A DNA stretch of 64,000 nt from Adineta ricciae. Taxonomy: Eukaryota > Rotifera > Eurotatoria > Adinetida > Adinetidae. Made by a program: the position numbers and the translations under genes. The notes under the pieces were generated by a model that was not told the origin of the DNA, made no database searches, and saw nothing but the letters and a program-made list of their open reading frames with translations. Positions 45,112 through 58,669 of the stretch are shown piece by piece. The number at the start of each line of letters is the position of its first letter. Position 1 is the first letter of the stretch. The stretch lies in contig CAJNOJ010000100.1 of the NCBI GenBank assembly GCA_905250025.1, positions 124,001-188,000 on the forward strand, read 5' to 3'.

Positions 45112-45934
45112 TCAACTGGGTGAACGATGGCCTGCAATCCATTCCGATAGAGCTTCAGGATTTCGTGTCTAGAACAGTATGGAAATGTTCGATACAAATA
45201 TTTACTTCAATATAATTTCTTACTTGAATAAATACCGTCCCTGGGCCGGTAAATCGGCAAACTAGCCCTTCGCCTGCATGCATTCCGCTGATAATTCCGC
45301 CACCTGATCTTTCAATAGAATATGGACAATTCCATGCCACTAAATGGCCATTATCAACAATCCACTGTTCTCCGTCCCTTAGATTTCGTTGAATAATTGC
45401 ACCAAGTGATGTAACAAAAAGAATTCCAACACCAGACACACGGTTCACAAAAAGTCCTTCGCCTGAAAACATTCCTTTGCCTAATCCTTGAGATTTGGTT
45501 TCTTTAATAACACCATCGGTCATTGCTAGAAAACCACCTCGACCAACACTCCATTGAATAGTTCCGTCCAAATGAATCGGAATGATATCGCCCCTGGAAA
45601 AATAAGTAATATTATTAAAGAACAAAACGAAACCATTGTCTATTTACCAAATAGGCGGCGCAAATAAAATTTCACCGGGACCGGTATAAGTTGATTGACA
45701 CATTTCACCACCAGTGAGCATCTTTTTGAATGAAAACTTCAATTTTCCCTTCAATGTTATTTGTGAACTCATAGCAACCATTGCTCCTGGTTGAGCATAG
45801 AACGATATATTCGGAGACAGTGTGACTGATAAAATCGTATTTGTATCCCGATGGTCAATTTTGAAAGAGCCTCCATTAAATCGACCCGTCATGTCATTCA
45901 AACTAATTTGCGATGCGTCTTGACTTGTTGCCAT
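45112..45934 (-). CDS. AIM24-family protein, 237 residues
   Basis: Three exons, 45648-45934, 45224-45593 and 45112-45168, join in phase. The family pattern is clear: YAQPGAMVAMSSQI, YTGPGEILFAPPIWGDIIPI, VGRGGFLAMTDGV, GLGKGMFSGEGLFVNRVSG, LFVTSLGAI, VDNGHLVAWN, GPGTVFIQTRNPEALSEWI. These beta-strands form the double-stranded beta-helix of AIM24 (TIGR00266/DUF124). Yeast AIM24 is a mitochondrial protein needed for normal inner-membrane organisation; bacterial members are uncharacterised. I see no clear mitochondrial leader, so location is uncertain. The short last exon was missed by simple frame reading but completes the family C-terminus. Confidence 0.88.
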
Positions 45935-46504
45935 TATTCGATCTGCTTCCGTTTATTAATGTAGCGTGCAATTTAATGTATGTGTTACGTACATATATAT
46001 ATATACAGAAATGAGTCAACTGAATACGTCATAAACCACTAAATTCACTCTGTTGATGACTCCTGTCAAACAAATTTACATACGCAAATCCTTTTCTTTC
46101 TAGAAGTAGGCGGATTGACTTAATATGAAGAGAAAGAATTGACATCATCGGTATTCGAGCCTGTGTAAATAAATATACAGAAAAATAGTAAAGCAGCACT
46201 TTTCTTTCGGTCAACAACGGTTGCTACTTAGTGTTCAGCAGGTCATTGCACAAATATCTAATCGCTGCCTGGTATAGTATTGAGCAATGTTATAATTCAA
46301 TTCAGCAACATAGTATACACGAAGAAAATCGGTTACGTAATAAATAAAAAGATATTTAACAGATTAGAAGACACAGTATAATAAAAACGTTAGGTTCCGA
46401 GCGGTTATGTTATGAGACGATAAATCTAACACACATCCTGATAGGTGACTCCAATAGGATCCGCTTAAAGGACTTTGCTGTGCCATTAACTTTTTCTTCC
46501 TCCT
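45935..46504. other. Intergenic AT-rich sequence
   Basis: About 570 bp; an (AT)n run near 45994-46006. Nothing else is supported. Confidence 0.35.
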
Positions 46505-46760
46505 TGAATATATCATAGTGGTACTAATACATCATATGCTTCGGCTTCTCTAACAAAGTAAAGATAAATTGATGGTTCTTGTTGCGTGTATTTTACGCTA
46601 CTGATAAAAAAAGATACACAATGCAAAAAGTCCAAGAAACATGAGGAAGGACAGATCATACAAGATATACAATTAATTGAACAGAGTACAACAAGTTTGT
46701 CAATACATAATAGATGTGTACAGTAATGTTCAATAAGACATGAGTTTCATAATAAAAATC
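46505..46760 (+). repeat. Dispersed flank repeat, copy 2 (3' flank of coiled-coil gene)
   Basis: It shares ATGCTTC-GCTT-TCT and GATACACAATGCAA blocks with 42.7 and 61.4 kb in diverged form. It lies directly downstream of the coiled-coil gene at 46741-47031. Confidence 0.45.
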
Positions 46761-47031
46761 TTTGAGTACGATCCGGCGATTTAGATTCGTCGTTAGAACT
46801 AGATGTTACTTGTTGTTGCTCTTCCAATTGGCGACTCAATTCTTTTTTATCTTTTGTTTCAGGTCGTGTTCGACTTCTGAATGTTTTTGACGTCACACAT
46901 CAATTTCTCTACCAATTGTTGCACGGTTTCAATGTGTTTTTGTTGTTCTCTTATTATCTTCTTAAGCTCACGAGTTTGTTCATCCGCTGATTCTGTTCGT
47001 TCACCACCATTGATGGGTTGTTTATTCTAAA
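46741..47031 (-). pseudogene. Coiled-coil protein fragment with a frameshift, left paralogue
   Basis: After an acceptor-like TTTACTTTAG the frame reads ELKKIIREQQKHIETVQQLV, then EKLMCDVK. The remainder KDKKELSRQLEEQQQVTSSS, ending SNDESKSPDR, is in another frame. Removing one A from a five-A run would restore it. It is paralogous to the plus-strand fragment at 60629-60965. A leucine-zipper-like heptad pattern is clear; the full protein is unknown. The upstream exon is missing or displaced by the MITE at 47094. Confidence 0.55.
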
Positions 47032-47093
47032 GTAAAGTGAGAAATGAATGAACTATACATGTTAGATATAAACTTAAATTGGTTTAGGAAGAA

Positions 47094-47251
47094 CCCATGG
47101 GTTACGAGGCCACGTTTTTCTTATTCCATCGAGAATACAACTCAGGACAATCGTTCCTTGAAGCAGGATTTCGTAACCGGAATACTGCTTCCATGAAATC
47201 TCCGGAAGGTCCTGGAACTGACCGGTTTTGGACCGGATCGTTTGACATGGG
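47094..47251. mobile_element. MITE-like element, family C
   Basis: 158 bp with ends CCCATGGGTTACGA and TCGTTTGACATGGG, flanked by AA on both sides. The termini resemble those of families A and B (CCCAGGTCRAC), and the interior has a palindromic ACCGGT/CCGG motif. It is therefore probably a relative moved by the same type of transposase. Confidence 0.55.
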
Positions 47252-48145
47252 AATTCACTATTAGGAATACGTTAATTTCATGTTCACACAATATCAAAAT
47301 CCACTCATACTTCATTTTTATTTATAAATTGAACATTAACATTCGTTGTAAAATAGTTTCAGAGCGTTTCTATCTGAAAGCGAATGAAGTAATAGAAATC
47401 CGCTGTATCTTTTTAAAACACATTTTATTCTGATAGAGTAGTTCAATATTCATGTTCTTTATACATAAATCGACTCCTTTTGTCCTTCGTTGTTCGTCAT
47501 ATTATTTTATCTACGGTGTCTTTGTCACATACAGACATCTCTTCCTATGAACGGCGCTAAAAATAGAGTGTATGTTTCGAATCATTTTCGTCAGTGATTA
47601 ATACGATAAGCACCTGAACTAGAGGTATGACCGATACTTCTTTTCATGTTGTATAAAGAATATACGAGATCTGCTTCTACTTTCATTACTATGGTTGTTG
47701 TTAGAATGCAGACATTGACTAATCTACTATGGAAAAGATCCACAAGTATATATTAGAAAATTGTTCAAGTTATTTTCTTCCATGAAATCTGTGCAACAAG
47801 AGATTTGTTTATTTATGAATATTCTTCATAAAATATTATAAAGAAATACTGTCATGAGCTGAGATGTTGATAGCACAGCTACTCCGTCTATTGTACTGCT
47901 ACTACAACCTGTCAGACGCTGTTTCGTTTTACTATTGCCAAGGAGAACGTAGATGATTCATCACATATCATAAACCACCCATGATCATTGAATATACTAG
48001 TCATTTAACAAAGGGCGCTCAATTTTGTTCAATTTATTAAAAATAGATCAATCTAGTTTATCAAAGAATAATAAAAAAGAAAAGAAGAGAAATAGCACAT
48101 AAAATCACAGTCTTGCAAGAAAAACAGAATATTCAGCGTAATTGA
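47252..48145. other. Intergenic between MITE and ART-TPR gene
   Basis: About 890 bp of AT-rich sequence, no supported gene. Confidence 0.35.
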
Positions 48146-51100
48146 CTACAATTCAGTTGAATTTGTATCAAAAAGCCCTTTGAGCATTTGTTTCCGCTTT
48201 ATTGTTACGATATAAGCACGGTTTTCTACCACTTCTGGATGATTCGGAGGTAAAGTTTTTAATAGCTGTTCAACTGATCTTTCTGTAGATGCAATAGCCT
48301 CTTCAAATCTTCCTAAACCTGTATATGTTGTTGCAATGTTGAAATGTGTTACTGCAATGGTTGGATGATTTTCTGGTAGTGCCATTAATTCAATTTCTAA
48401 ACTTTTTAAGTAGCATGGTAACGCATCAGCATATTGTTCTTGCCGATAATACATAGAACCTATGTTATTATAGAGTGATGCAAATGACGGATGAGTGGCA
48501 GGTAAATATTCTAATTGACAGTCTAGAGCGCGTCTAAAATGGACAAGTGCATCACCGTATCGATGCATTTTATTGTAAATATTCCCGATACTATTGTTGA
48601 ACGAAGCTAGTGCTTGAGGATTTCGAGGTTGAACAAGACGTTGAATTTCGAGAGCTTTGCTATAATATGTCAAAGCCAAGTCTAACTTTTCTTGTAAAAG
48701 ATATGCGTCAGCCAAATTATCGTAAGTTGATGCAAGATCTGGATCATTTGGTTGATTAATTTGTTGAAGGATTTTTAATGCACGTTCAAATGACTTAGCT
48801 GCTTCTTGATAATTTCCCTGCTTCAATTGTACAACTCCAATATTATTTGAATACGATGCAATTGCGTTCAAATTCGGATTTTGAGAATTAATCTGTACAT
48901 CGAGCGCTTTTTGATGGTATTCGTTTGCTTTATCATATTCTTCCTGACGAAAATACATTGAACCGATATTATTATATGTTGGAGACAATTGTACTGAATC
49001 AGCTGGAACAAAGCGAAGAAAGGTCGCTAATGACAAATGGAATAACTCGACAGCACGTTTATGGTCACCACGTGCATGACACGTTGCACCAAGTATGTGA
49101 CACGATGCTGCCACTGAACCTTGAAGATTTGGGTCGGTTTTCAATGTTTCATCATCAAATATCATTTGAACTAGTTGTTCTGCTCGTGCTTGTTGTCCCA
49201 TCAGCATCATTAATTTAATCAAAGTAACAAATGGTGCAGCGCCCTTCACTTCGTTGCGTTTGGCTTGCAGGAGTTGTTGTAAAATTCGTTCATTTTTAAT
49301 TTCCACTAACGTTAAATAAATGGATGCAATATTATTCTCATTTTGATGAACCTTCTCGATTTGTATGATTCGTCCCATCAGACCGATATTTAATAGAACA
49401 TCATTGTCATCATTAACTCCGTAACGAAGTGAACTTGTATTCGCATACTTTGTATTAGATGTTAGATTGAAATGAAGAATAACAGGAATATATTCTTCGG
49501 ATAAAGTCGGGAGGCTTCGTGCAATTTGAATTGCTTTCGAAAGATCAGTTGTTCCAGATAGAAATTGACTAAAGACAAGTAAATCGTTAGTTGAAGAATT
49601 TTTTTGTAAATCTTCAAGGTCATTTTGATGAATTGTTTGACCAAGATAAACAAGAAAATCTTCTCCTGTTGGAATCGATATTGATTCATTGGATATTTGG
49701 TGATATAGATGCTGAATAAATAAACGAAGGTTGAATAGAACATCAGCTTCCGGTACACGAAGTGCTTTGTTCAACATCTAAAGATAAAATAATAACACCG
49801 TTTAGTGGTTAATTTCATCTAAGTTTACTTTGGAAAGAAAACATTGTCTTGTAAACCACCAAATAGCTCGACTTTTTTCATAATCATTTTCGAACTCATC
49901 AATAATCACTAATTCAGCATCATTTCCTTCATATTCTTGGCGAGAAAAGCTAATCAATTCTTTCAAAGCAAATTCTGTTTCTTCATCATCAAGAATAACT
50001 TCACTAATTAGTTGACAATAAATAAACATTGGATCTGCCATAGAAGAGCTCGATGGTATATTCATATAAGCGATTAAATCACGTGTAATATCATTGATGT
50101 CGCGAGCAACTTGTTTGTAAACTTCTTCGATGTCTTGACAATATCCTTTGACTTTCGATTGTTTATCAGAATTGATTTGTTCATGATTATCATCAACTAA
50201 GATGTAAACTGTAAAAACTTGTTGTAGATCTTTAATGCGTGACAGAATCGAAGTGCTAAATGCATCCGAGAGAATGAAAATAACTTTTTCATTAGATACT
50301 CCATTGATAAAAGCCGTGCAATCATCGACATCATCGAAGACTTTTATGAAATTTACTAGACTACGAAGATGTTTTATAGTTGATTCATCGGGAGGAGTAG
50401 AATGTAAATACACAAGAATAAAATATTCCACATTGCCTCTTTCTCGAGGACCACTGCCAATGATCGATTCTGGACGTTCAACTTGTTGTTCTAAAGGATA
50501 TTCCACATCTATTTGTAAAATGCGAAACGATTTCAAGTTATCACTTACGTCGCATAATTCCGAGTCGTGTCAATAATGCTTGCGTTGCATCATCTACGAT
50601 CGATGTGTGAGGAGCAGAATTATTACTGAGTGCAGACATTGGTTGCATTAATTGATCGCTTTGATTAGTATCGACGTGTGACGATAATGTTCGAAGGAAT
50701 TGAACAGTGACATTAGATTGATTCGATTCGTGTTGATGATGATCATCATTATCTGAATCAGAGTGAGAATCTAAAATAAGGAAAAAAAATAGTCTTTGTT
50801 TGTATATTCATTGTTGTGAAGAGAAACCTTTCTTCTTTTGGATATTTAATGATTCTGATTTTGTGTTTCGTGGACTTTCCATGGTTTCTTCATGTGTGTC
50901 CAACGGTGTTTCGTATGCAGAATCGAGTAATTCGGAAACAGATAACATTGCTGATAGTTGTGGAGGACCTAAAAGACACAAAATAATTTTGCTTTTTATT
51001 TTAGAATTGATAATCGATTGAATCAAACCGTATATTCGTTTCGGCGGCAACGGCGGCGCTGTTGACTGTGGTGTTGGCGATTCAAGATCTGTTGACGGTA

Positions 51101-52667
51101 AAGTCGGTAGAAAACTTGCTGAAAATTCTTCGGCGGAGTGTGATTTTATCGGTTGTGTTTCCGATAGCTCAGAAATGTCTGCCGAAAACCCTTCGCTTAC
51201 TAAACAGAAAAAAATCAATCGGATTTCACTAAGCGATAAAATCAAACTGACAGGCTTTGTCGTTATCACGTGAAGGAATTGTGAGTGTTGTTGGTTTCTT
51301 TCTCTGAAATAAAATAAGAGACAATTATCTTGAATTGATTCAAATTGATTTCAATCAACAAACTTCAGTTTTTCGATCATTGGAGATCGAATGTGAATCT
51401 GAGTGGATACTCTCGGCTTTTCGTTGTCGATTATTTAATGAAATAGGCGGCTTCGATTTACGAGTTACCTGGATGGAATTTAAACCTTTTCTTTTCGTAT
51501 TTAAACAGAATATCCTACTTGAACAGTTTGTTTTTCACACTGCTCTAGGCTCGTTAATGATGATGATGATCGTTTTATCGTTGCATATGAATGATTTCGT
51601 CGTGGTGCAGGAGATGGACTTGATGAACTCTAAAACAATATATCGATAGACTACATTTCCTTCGAAATTATGAACACAGACTGATGAGCTATTCAATTCA
51701 CATCTAAATAGAAAACAGATTTTCAAGAGAAGCTTTTCGTTGTCAAACTGCGTACTCATGGCAAGGTTGTGAGCCGACAACACGTTCAATGCAGAAAAGA
51801 TGATTTTTATCTTTACTTATCAATGAATGTTCACAACAAGCAATCATTCGATCTTCAAGTGAATCATTGATGAAAAATTCGAAATGAATTCTTCCATCAT
51901 TATGATAACGTTTCGATTTCAGTGTTAATCGATCTTGAAAGAAAGAAATTTATAATGAGAAAGATTCACTTGAAAATCAAGTCACTTACCTCCATATTTC
52001 AAACAGCCTTTGAAAACTGTTTTCCCACGTTGAACAATCATGATTTCATCGCCATGCTTATTCGCTTTGGCATTGCGATATGTGATTGTCACTAAAGAAC
52101 ATTCTCTTGATTCACTATGCTAAAAATTGCCAAATCGAACATGTTAATTTCAAAGATCTCAACAACGAACTCGATTCGTCCGATGGCGATGACTGTAACA
52201 TTGAGAACTGCTGCCCGATCTATGTCTTGACTACAGTTAAAAATAATGAAAGTTTTGAATACAATAAAAAGAGAGAGTTCAGTTTACTTGTTCTTCACGA
52301 AATCTTGACGGATCGTACCGATATTGGCTGTCTCGACTGTATGACTGTGACCGACTATTTCGTCGTTCGGAATACTAAATCGAAATTTGAAACATACCAT
52401 ACGGAATAAAAGTGAATGTTTAACGAACATCACGCATTATCGATTGAAAATGTCGTCGAAGTTCATTTTCACGTTGTCTTTCAATATCAATTGCTCTAAA
52501 GGGTTTTATGAATAGAGATCCTTTACTTCAAATTCTCCAACATACTGTTCGAGTAAATCATTCGTCAACCGACGCCGTAGATAATAATCCATTCCTTGAG
52601 ACAAATCTAGATGTATAGATGCGATGGATTCATTAGTAAAGTCTTCGAAACGGTCTAAATCTATAAT
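48146..52667 (-). CDS. ERICH3-like (DUF4590) / ART-like / TPR fusion protein, left copy
   Basis: The 3' exons are firm: 51029-51199, 50828-50968, 50549-50770, 49829-50508 and 48146-49777 join in phase. They give a Ser/Pro-rich linker (GPPQLSAML), the bdelloid N-terminal domain (RGNVEYFILVYL...), MLNKALRVPEAD, an ADP-ribosyltransferase-like domain (VYLGQ, FSQFLSGTT, NDVLLNIG) and about seven TPRs to residue end FDTNSTEL. Upstream, a DUF4590 domain reads VTITYRNAKANKHGDEIMIV, VFKGCLKYGD, HFEFFINDSLEDRMIACCE and LFCIERVVGSQPC, as in ERICH3. Before it are SR-rich exons and the helix RAIDIERQRENELRR. Small exons at about 51.3-51.5 kb link the two parts. The 5' end and a single-base frameshift near 52525 are uncertain. 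Confidence 0.7.
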
Positions 52668-52775
52668 AAAATCGAAACAGAATTTTTTGTTCTCTATAAA
52701 GAGAGCAACTATCAAAACTATTTTCTTTCCTTCTCTTTGTATAGGAATATTGCACGTTGTTCTACAGTCGACCAC

Positions 52776-53781
52776 ATACTTCTATTCACTATACAACATT
52801 GAAAAAATACTTCGAACAGAACGCAAGAAAAAGGAAAATGAAGGTTCCTCCAGTTTTTTTTTCTCTTCCAAAGCAAATAGTTTTAAAGTTACACAGCTAT
52901 GCTTGTCTCTTTTTTTGATGATGATGATGATGAGTGTTGTTTTCTAGAAAAATAACAGAATAATAAGGAGAAACATGTACAGTTATGATGACCTTCGGAT
53001 ATCAGAAGAAATAAAAACACTGAGAAAAAACTCATGAAAATATGTTTTGCGAAATAGACTGATTTTTCACGTTATTCGAAACAAAGATGTTGACTTTCCA
53101 AAAAATCGACTGAGACTTGCTACTAGAAAATCATGCATAAGATTTAATATGTTACCAAAGTGATTTTCAGTCTTTATTTCAGGCAGATTAATATTTGAGC
53201 AACAATTTTGCTTTTGATAAGAGGCACGTTTTGGACTGTCAGACTGTATATTAATATTGAAATGTGATTTTTATCTAAGAGACTTGTCAGATTTCACTTC
53301 CTAGCGAGAAAATTCCAACGTGAGATCTTTTCATTAAAATTTACTTGTCATCTTTTTATGATTGGTTACCTTTTCACCGTGATAGATAAAAGAATCATCC
53401 TATAAACATGTAAATTATATAGACTCAAGAACTGTTAATATTGTATGTGAAAATGTTGTTTCTTTTCGAAATTATGCGTATTAAAACGAGGAGCCAATTT
53501 ATTAGAAATACTCGGCGATATAGTATCTTCGTCGAAGACTTTCATATCTCAAAAGATGCCACTCATATTCATAGACGTGTGTGTAACGAAGGTCAGTACT
53601 GCATACCGTGAGGGTTTTTATCGTTCTTACATTATTTACTGTCTTATTTCGTGTTGTTATTTTTCGCCAGAAGCGTAGCTACTAAGTCACACGTTATTAA
53701 AACTACAAGAAACGACAGAACGTGGAAAAGAGAAAAAAACAAAAATATATCGTCACAATTTAGATTGAATATGTGCTAATC
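52776..53781. other. Centre of the inverted gene pair, non-coding
   Basis: About 1 kb of AT-rich DNA between the left fusion gene and the RFFL gene. Short (GAT)n run near 52917-52933. No gene was found. Confidence 0.4.
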
Positions 53782-54811
53782 ATGTCAACCAATACTCCTG
53801 AAGAATTGCCCAATTGTGAACAATGTTCTCAGCAATATAATCTTTTTCGGCGAAGAGTGAGTTTTTCTTTATCAGAATATTCAAAAGAAAAGAAAACACA
53901 GATAAAAATGGTATTTAGAAACAATGCCAACTATGTGGACAAACATTTTGTTCCAAATGTACATCGAAATCTATACCTTCAACTAAAAAACGTGCTTGTC
54001 CAATTTGTTTATTGATTATTAATGATCGTACTACTCATGAGCAGTTAGGATCTATTCGTATCAAACATCTTCGCGCATATTTAATCTATTCGAAAATAAT
54101 CACCTCGAATCGTTTATTAGAATCATGCTTTGAAAAACAAGATTTAATCAATTTAATTCAATCGAGAAAACAACAAACACCCGATGAAACATATGTTTTT
54201 GTCCAAAGACCGAATGAAGATGTAAGAAAATCTTCGTTTAGGTCACGGAATATATATTTCTTTGAGGTTTTTAGATACCAGCACCTACCCCTACGATAGA
54301 AATTCCAAATAATGTTCAACCACAGCCTGAGTCAGTTCCTGAACCATTGCCTTCGCCACCACCTTCTATGCCAATTCCTTCATCATCAAAGATTGCGTCA
54401 ACTCGGAAAACATTAGCTGACTTGTCATCATTAGAATCGATTCAAGAATTAACTGTTGGTCAATTAAAAGATGTTCTAAATCAAAATTTTGTTTCATATA
54501 AAGGATGTGTTGAAAAGCATGAACTCATTGCTAAACTTCAATTGTTATACCGAGACAAACAACAACAGAGTGAATCCAATACATCTAGTAAATCTATTTT
54601 TCATATCAAATTTCGATTCATTTTACTTGTTATAGTATCAAATGGACAATCCGATGAAAATCTTTGTAAAATATGTATGGACGAATCTATTGATTGTGTT
54701 TTTCTTGATTGTGGTCATTTATGTACATGCATTCGATGTGGAAAGCAATTATCGGAGTGTCCACTTTGTCGTTCATATATCGTTCGAGTTGTCCGTGTTT
54801 TTAAGAGCTAA
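53782..54811 (+). CDS. RFFL/RNF34-like RING ubiquitin ligase
   Basis: Four exons, 53782-53856, 53919-54221, 54275-54587 and 54636-54811, join in phase to 288 residues. A FYVE-like zinc finger opens the protein (CEQCSQQYN, CQLCGQTFCSKCTSK, ACPICL). Two SAP-like helical blocks follow (IRIKHLRAYLI and ELTVGQLKDVLNQNFVSYKG). The C-terminal RING reads CKICMDESIDCVFLDCGHLC, then CIRCGKQLSECPLCRSYI, ending RVVRVFKS, almost the same as the end of vertebrate RNF34/rififylin. Those ligases target caspases, p53 regulators and endosomal cargo. A proline-rich linker lies between the second and third exons. It sits between two divergent paralogues and is not itself duplicated here. Confidence 0.92.
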
Positions 54812-55432
54812 CAAACTTTTCTTCGTCTTTCATTTCAACGAACAAAAATATAAATAAATTTTTCAAGTCTGAATCCTTCTCGTTCAAGACGATGTGGTAT
54901 CATATACTGTTTATTTTTAAGTTGTCATTAACAACAATACAATTCGAAGGCCGTTTATTTCTTTTTTTCTCTCTCTCTTTCTCTATTGATTACATCAAAA
55001 CTTGTTTTCTTTCTGGCTATGTAATAGAAGAAAAATAAAGAAAAAGAACAGAAACCACTAGCCGTCATTCATTTTTCTTTCTTTTGCTCCATTAACATTA
55101 CAGAAAAAAAAACACAGAAGAAGAGAAAGGAAGAGAATGTGAGCAATACCTTTTTCTTACATATGCTTCGTTATTTAAAATGAGTAAAAAGGATTTATGT
55201 GTGCAATCTAGCTGCGTTTATTCTACGAAATTTCTTTAAGTACGGAAAAATATTTACGATATTAGTCATCCGACATCTTTCTTATCACTAATATTCATAA
55301 ACACGTGCACAACATTCGTTTGTTGTAAGTTGGAAAAAGGAAATGAGAGAGGACAGAAGGGGAACGCTTAACATTTTTATTTTGATTTAACTCGAATAAA
55401 TGGAATATTTCAGATTTTCTTTGTAAATTTGA
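54812..55432. other. Intergenic, C/T- and A-rich
   Basis: About 620 bp with (CT)n and poly-A tracts. It contains the RFFL polyadenylation site (AATAAA near 54850) and the promoter of the right fusion gene. Confidence 0.4.
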
Positions 55433-58191
55433 ATGGCTTATTCGCATGAACATCGACGTCAACGACGATATCGCCATTCGCCATCATCTTCACAAAGTGT
55501 CATGTCATCGCGAGATGATGAAGAGCTCGAACAAGATATTATCGAACGGTATGAACGAAAAGATGCCCTTCTGCGAAATCAAATAGGTTTTATGTCGTTT
55601 AGAGCTTTAGAAATTGAAAGAAAACGAGAAAAAAGTTTACGCCGACAATTTGAATATATTGTTCATAACGTTAAAGTTTGTATTTCTTTGTCAGGCAAAT
55701 GAACACATGTGTTGTCTTTCTCTCTCTCTCTCTTAGAAATTAGAAAGACGCCGATATCAACGTCATCGTACACGATCGCCAACATATTATGATAGTTCAA
55801 GTGGCCCGTCTTATCGAAAAAGTTCACATTCTGTATGGAAATAATCGAGAAAATATCTTTTTTTGTAAACAGTACTGTTCGTTTAGTATCGAAATTCGTC
55901 ATCCGAACGTTATTACGAATCGAGTTATTCGCGATCAGCATCAACATCCAGACAGACGATTCCATGTCAAGTGACAATGGTTTATCGGGGCATAGGAAGT
56001 GAAAGACATGGTGATGAAATTATGGTCTTACAGGAAAATATCATTGTTTTCAAAGGATTCCTCCGTTCCGAGGGTTCGTTGTTCGAAAGATCTTTTGAGA
56101 AACTGTAATCTTTTGGTTTTCAGAACCATTTAAGTTTAAATTTCAGCGGCGTCATCGACAATTGTTTGTTAGGCTGGAATTTTTTATTAATGAACTGTTT
56201 GAATGTCGACTATCAATCGACTGTGAAAGAAAACAAGTCGATGAAGAAAACGAACTCTTTCAATTACAACATCTTGAACCGTTAAAACGTCATCAAAGGT
56301 ATGGATTGCATTGTAACATTTCTTCCTTTCTTAATATGAATTTCCGTTCCAGACGTGACGAAGATGATGATCGAGAACGAGATGTCAAAAAACCAGTAAG
56401 AAAAGAAATACCTTCAAGCACTCGACAACCATGTAAGTTCGAGATTGAAATGTTTTCTTGAATGAAAAGGATTTTGACTTTTATAATCCAGTAGTGAATG
56501 GCGATAGAAGTCCAACCGTTGATAATGAACGAGATCGCCATAAACCTTCATCGAATCAAGTAAAATTTCTTTTTGTCAAAAGTATTCTTTCACGGAATGA
56601 AACTTGGCATTTTATAGACACCAGGAGAACAAAAGAGAACAACACGGGAAAATTCGTATACAAAACAACAGTCTCGACGTAGCCCCAGTCCACCAAAATC
56701 ATCCTGTAAGACGTCCCGCTTTTCAAATGTAAAAATTTTAAAATAAATTTACGTTTCTTCAGCAAAAAGATCCAATGGATCAGCAACTCAGGTAAGTTTT
56801 GTTTTCAAAAATCACAAGTACAACTAAATTTGTTACATCAGTCCAATGCATCCAACTCAAAACCATTAACCAGTCCTGCAAAAAGTTTGTATTAAACTCT
56901 TTCTTTCTTGCGGAAGAAATCCCTTCTTTCTCTAGAACCCATACTTCCCAAAGCAACTAGTTCAGATGACGATAATGTCAAAACACCAGTAAGACAACTA
57001 GACAAATATTGTTGTTTTTCACCATTCAAACTTTTGTTTTTCAGGTGAGAACCACTCCAACCAAACCAAGTTATGGTAGATGAGTTTTGCCTTGGTAGAA
57101 ATATTTGCTTCGATGTGTTTTCTGTAACTAAAGGCCCTCCACAATTATCAACATTTGCTCGTTCTGGTTCGGAATCAAATTCCGAAGAATTGCCTAATTC
57201 TACTCTACAAAACAACGAGAAAAAACCTCCGACAACAGAATCACCCAAACCATCGGAATCTTCCCCAGAAAAGAAAGATGAAAAAGTAGATGACGACGAC
57301 GACGAAGAAGAAGAAGAAGAAGGCAGCAGCGGTGGTCGTGGTGGTGCAGGTTTTGGCAGTTTTCTCCAGTTATTACAAGCTGTGTCCGGCGGTGCTATTC
57401 GTGTTCCATCAACCAATGATGATGGAGACGGTGTGCAGGGATTACTCGCTCGATTAGGAATTATAAACCGTAAGTTGGATGTGTGCCCTTTGAATTGACT
57501 GTTGTTGCGTGATGAATATAATTTAGAAACAAGTTCTCGAAATAAACTAGCGAATTTGACTCCTCGACAAGAAGGAAATGTTGAAAATTACCTTCTTGTT
57601 TACTTGGATTCGTCGCCACCGGATGATCCCATTGCTCAGCGACTTCGTGGTCTGATAAATTATTTCAAAGTGTTCGATGATCCAGATGATTGCGTCGCAT
57701 TCATTAATACAATCATCAATGAGAAGGTGATATTCATCGTCACGGATGCGCTCGGAGATCCTGTTGTATCACGCATTCAAGACCTCCAGCAACTATTTGC
57801 TATCTATGTTTTGTGTCAAACAGAAGAACAAGCAGACAATTGGTCAACGAATCAACCGAAAATTCGTGGAATTTACACGGATATCAATGAAATTCTTGTC
57901 AAAGTGAGAGACGATATCGAAGCTGATGAAAATAGTTCGTTAGCATTTACACACGCATTACCAACAACTAATGTAAAACAAGAACCATATTTTGTCATCA
58001 ATCAAATCATTAAAGAAATCATTCTCGATTCCGACGAAATGACTGAAGCCAAAAATGAGCTTCTTCATTTCTGCCGGACAGAATATAAAGATAATCCTGA
58101 ACAATTAGCTTTCATCGAACAATTCGAAACGAATTATCAAAAAGAAGATGTTCTGCAATTCTTTCAACAACAACAACATTTTCTATACAAA
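55433..58191 (+). CDS. ERICH3-like (DUF4590) fusion gene, right copy, 5' part
   Basis: Thirteen exons fit in phase: 55433-55669, 55737-55832, 55887-56073, 56124-56298, 56353-56432, 56492-56559, 56618-56705, 56763-56791, 56842-56884, 56936-56988, 57045-57075, 57134-57469 and 57527-58191. They give an Arg/Ser-rich start, the helix RALEIERKREKSLRRQFEYI, SR-rich linkers, and DUF4590 (VTMVYRGIGSERHGDEIMVL, VFKGFLRSEEPFKFKFQRRH, LEFFINELFECRLSIDCE). Next come small Ser/Thr/Pro exons, GPPQLSTF, an acidic run, and the bdelloid N-terminal domain (EGNVENYLLVYLDSSPP, RIQDLQQLFAIYVL). After LYK a GTTAG donor is cut by the N at 58197; the same donor continues correctly at 62537. Every junction from DUF4590 to the ART-TPR part is in frame, which supports one fused gene. 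Confidence 0.75.
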
Positions 58192-58196
58192 GTTAG

Positions 58197-58197
58197 N
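58197..58197. other. Single-N assembly join 3
   Basis: About 219 bp before this base are identical to 62319-62536 and the following intron start. Sequence after the N is unrelated. This looks like an unmerged contig overlap; the true continuation of the gene is probably at 62537. Confidence 0.65.
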
Positions 58198-58669
58198 TAA
58201 ATCGAGTGGACTGAAAGTATGCAAAGTATCATCATCTAAGTACAAATAATTTTACTTTCAATCAAGATATTTGTGCACATTTAGTCTCCATTTGTTTATC
58301 AATACAGCATCCTCAACGGATACAACTGTGTAGTAATAGTCTGTACGTGATGTTCGAAAAAAATATATAACCATAGGATACCGGCTATAGTCAAGCGTAT
58401 TAGTATGATAAATAAAACATTATGTTCGATGTCTAGAGGCGTAATAATTAATAACTGATCTTCATCAACGAACTTTGAACTAATCTCCATGCACCTGACA
58501 ACAGGACTGAACTTCTTTCTGGTCTTTTAGCTTTGGTAAGAAACATGCCTGTGAAATAGGGCTTTCCAATGGTACTCAAGGAATTTTTTGAGAGCTCATA
58601 TACGATGATCAGAAGGATCCGAGCGATTTAAAGATAAAAAGCGAAATATTTCCCTCAAGTGCAATCTAC
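58198..58669. other. Non-coding start of the inserted block
   Basis: About 470 bp without a supported gene. A minus-strand 63-codon frame at 58299-58490 is not convincing. Confidence 0.35.
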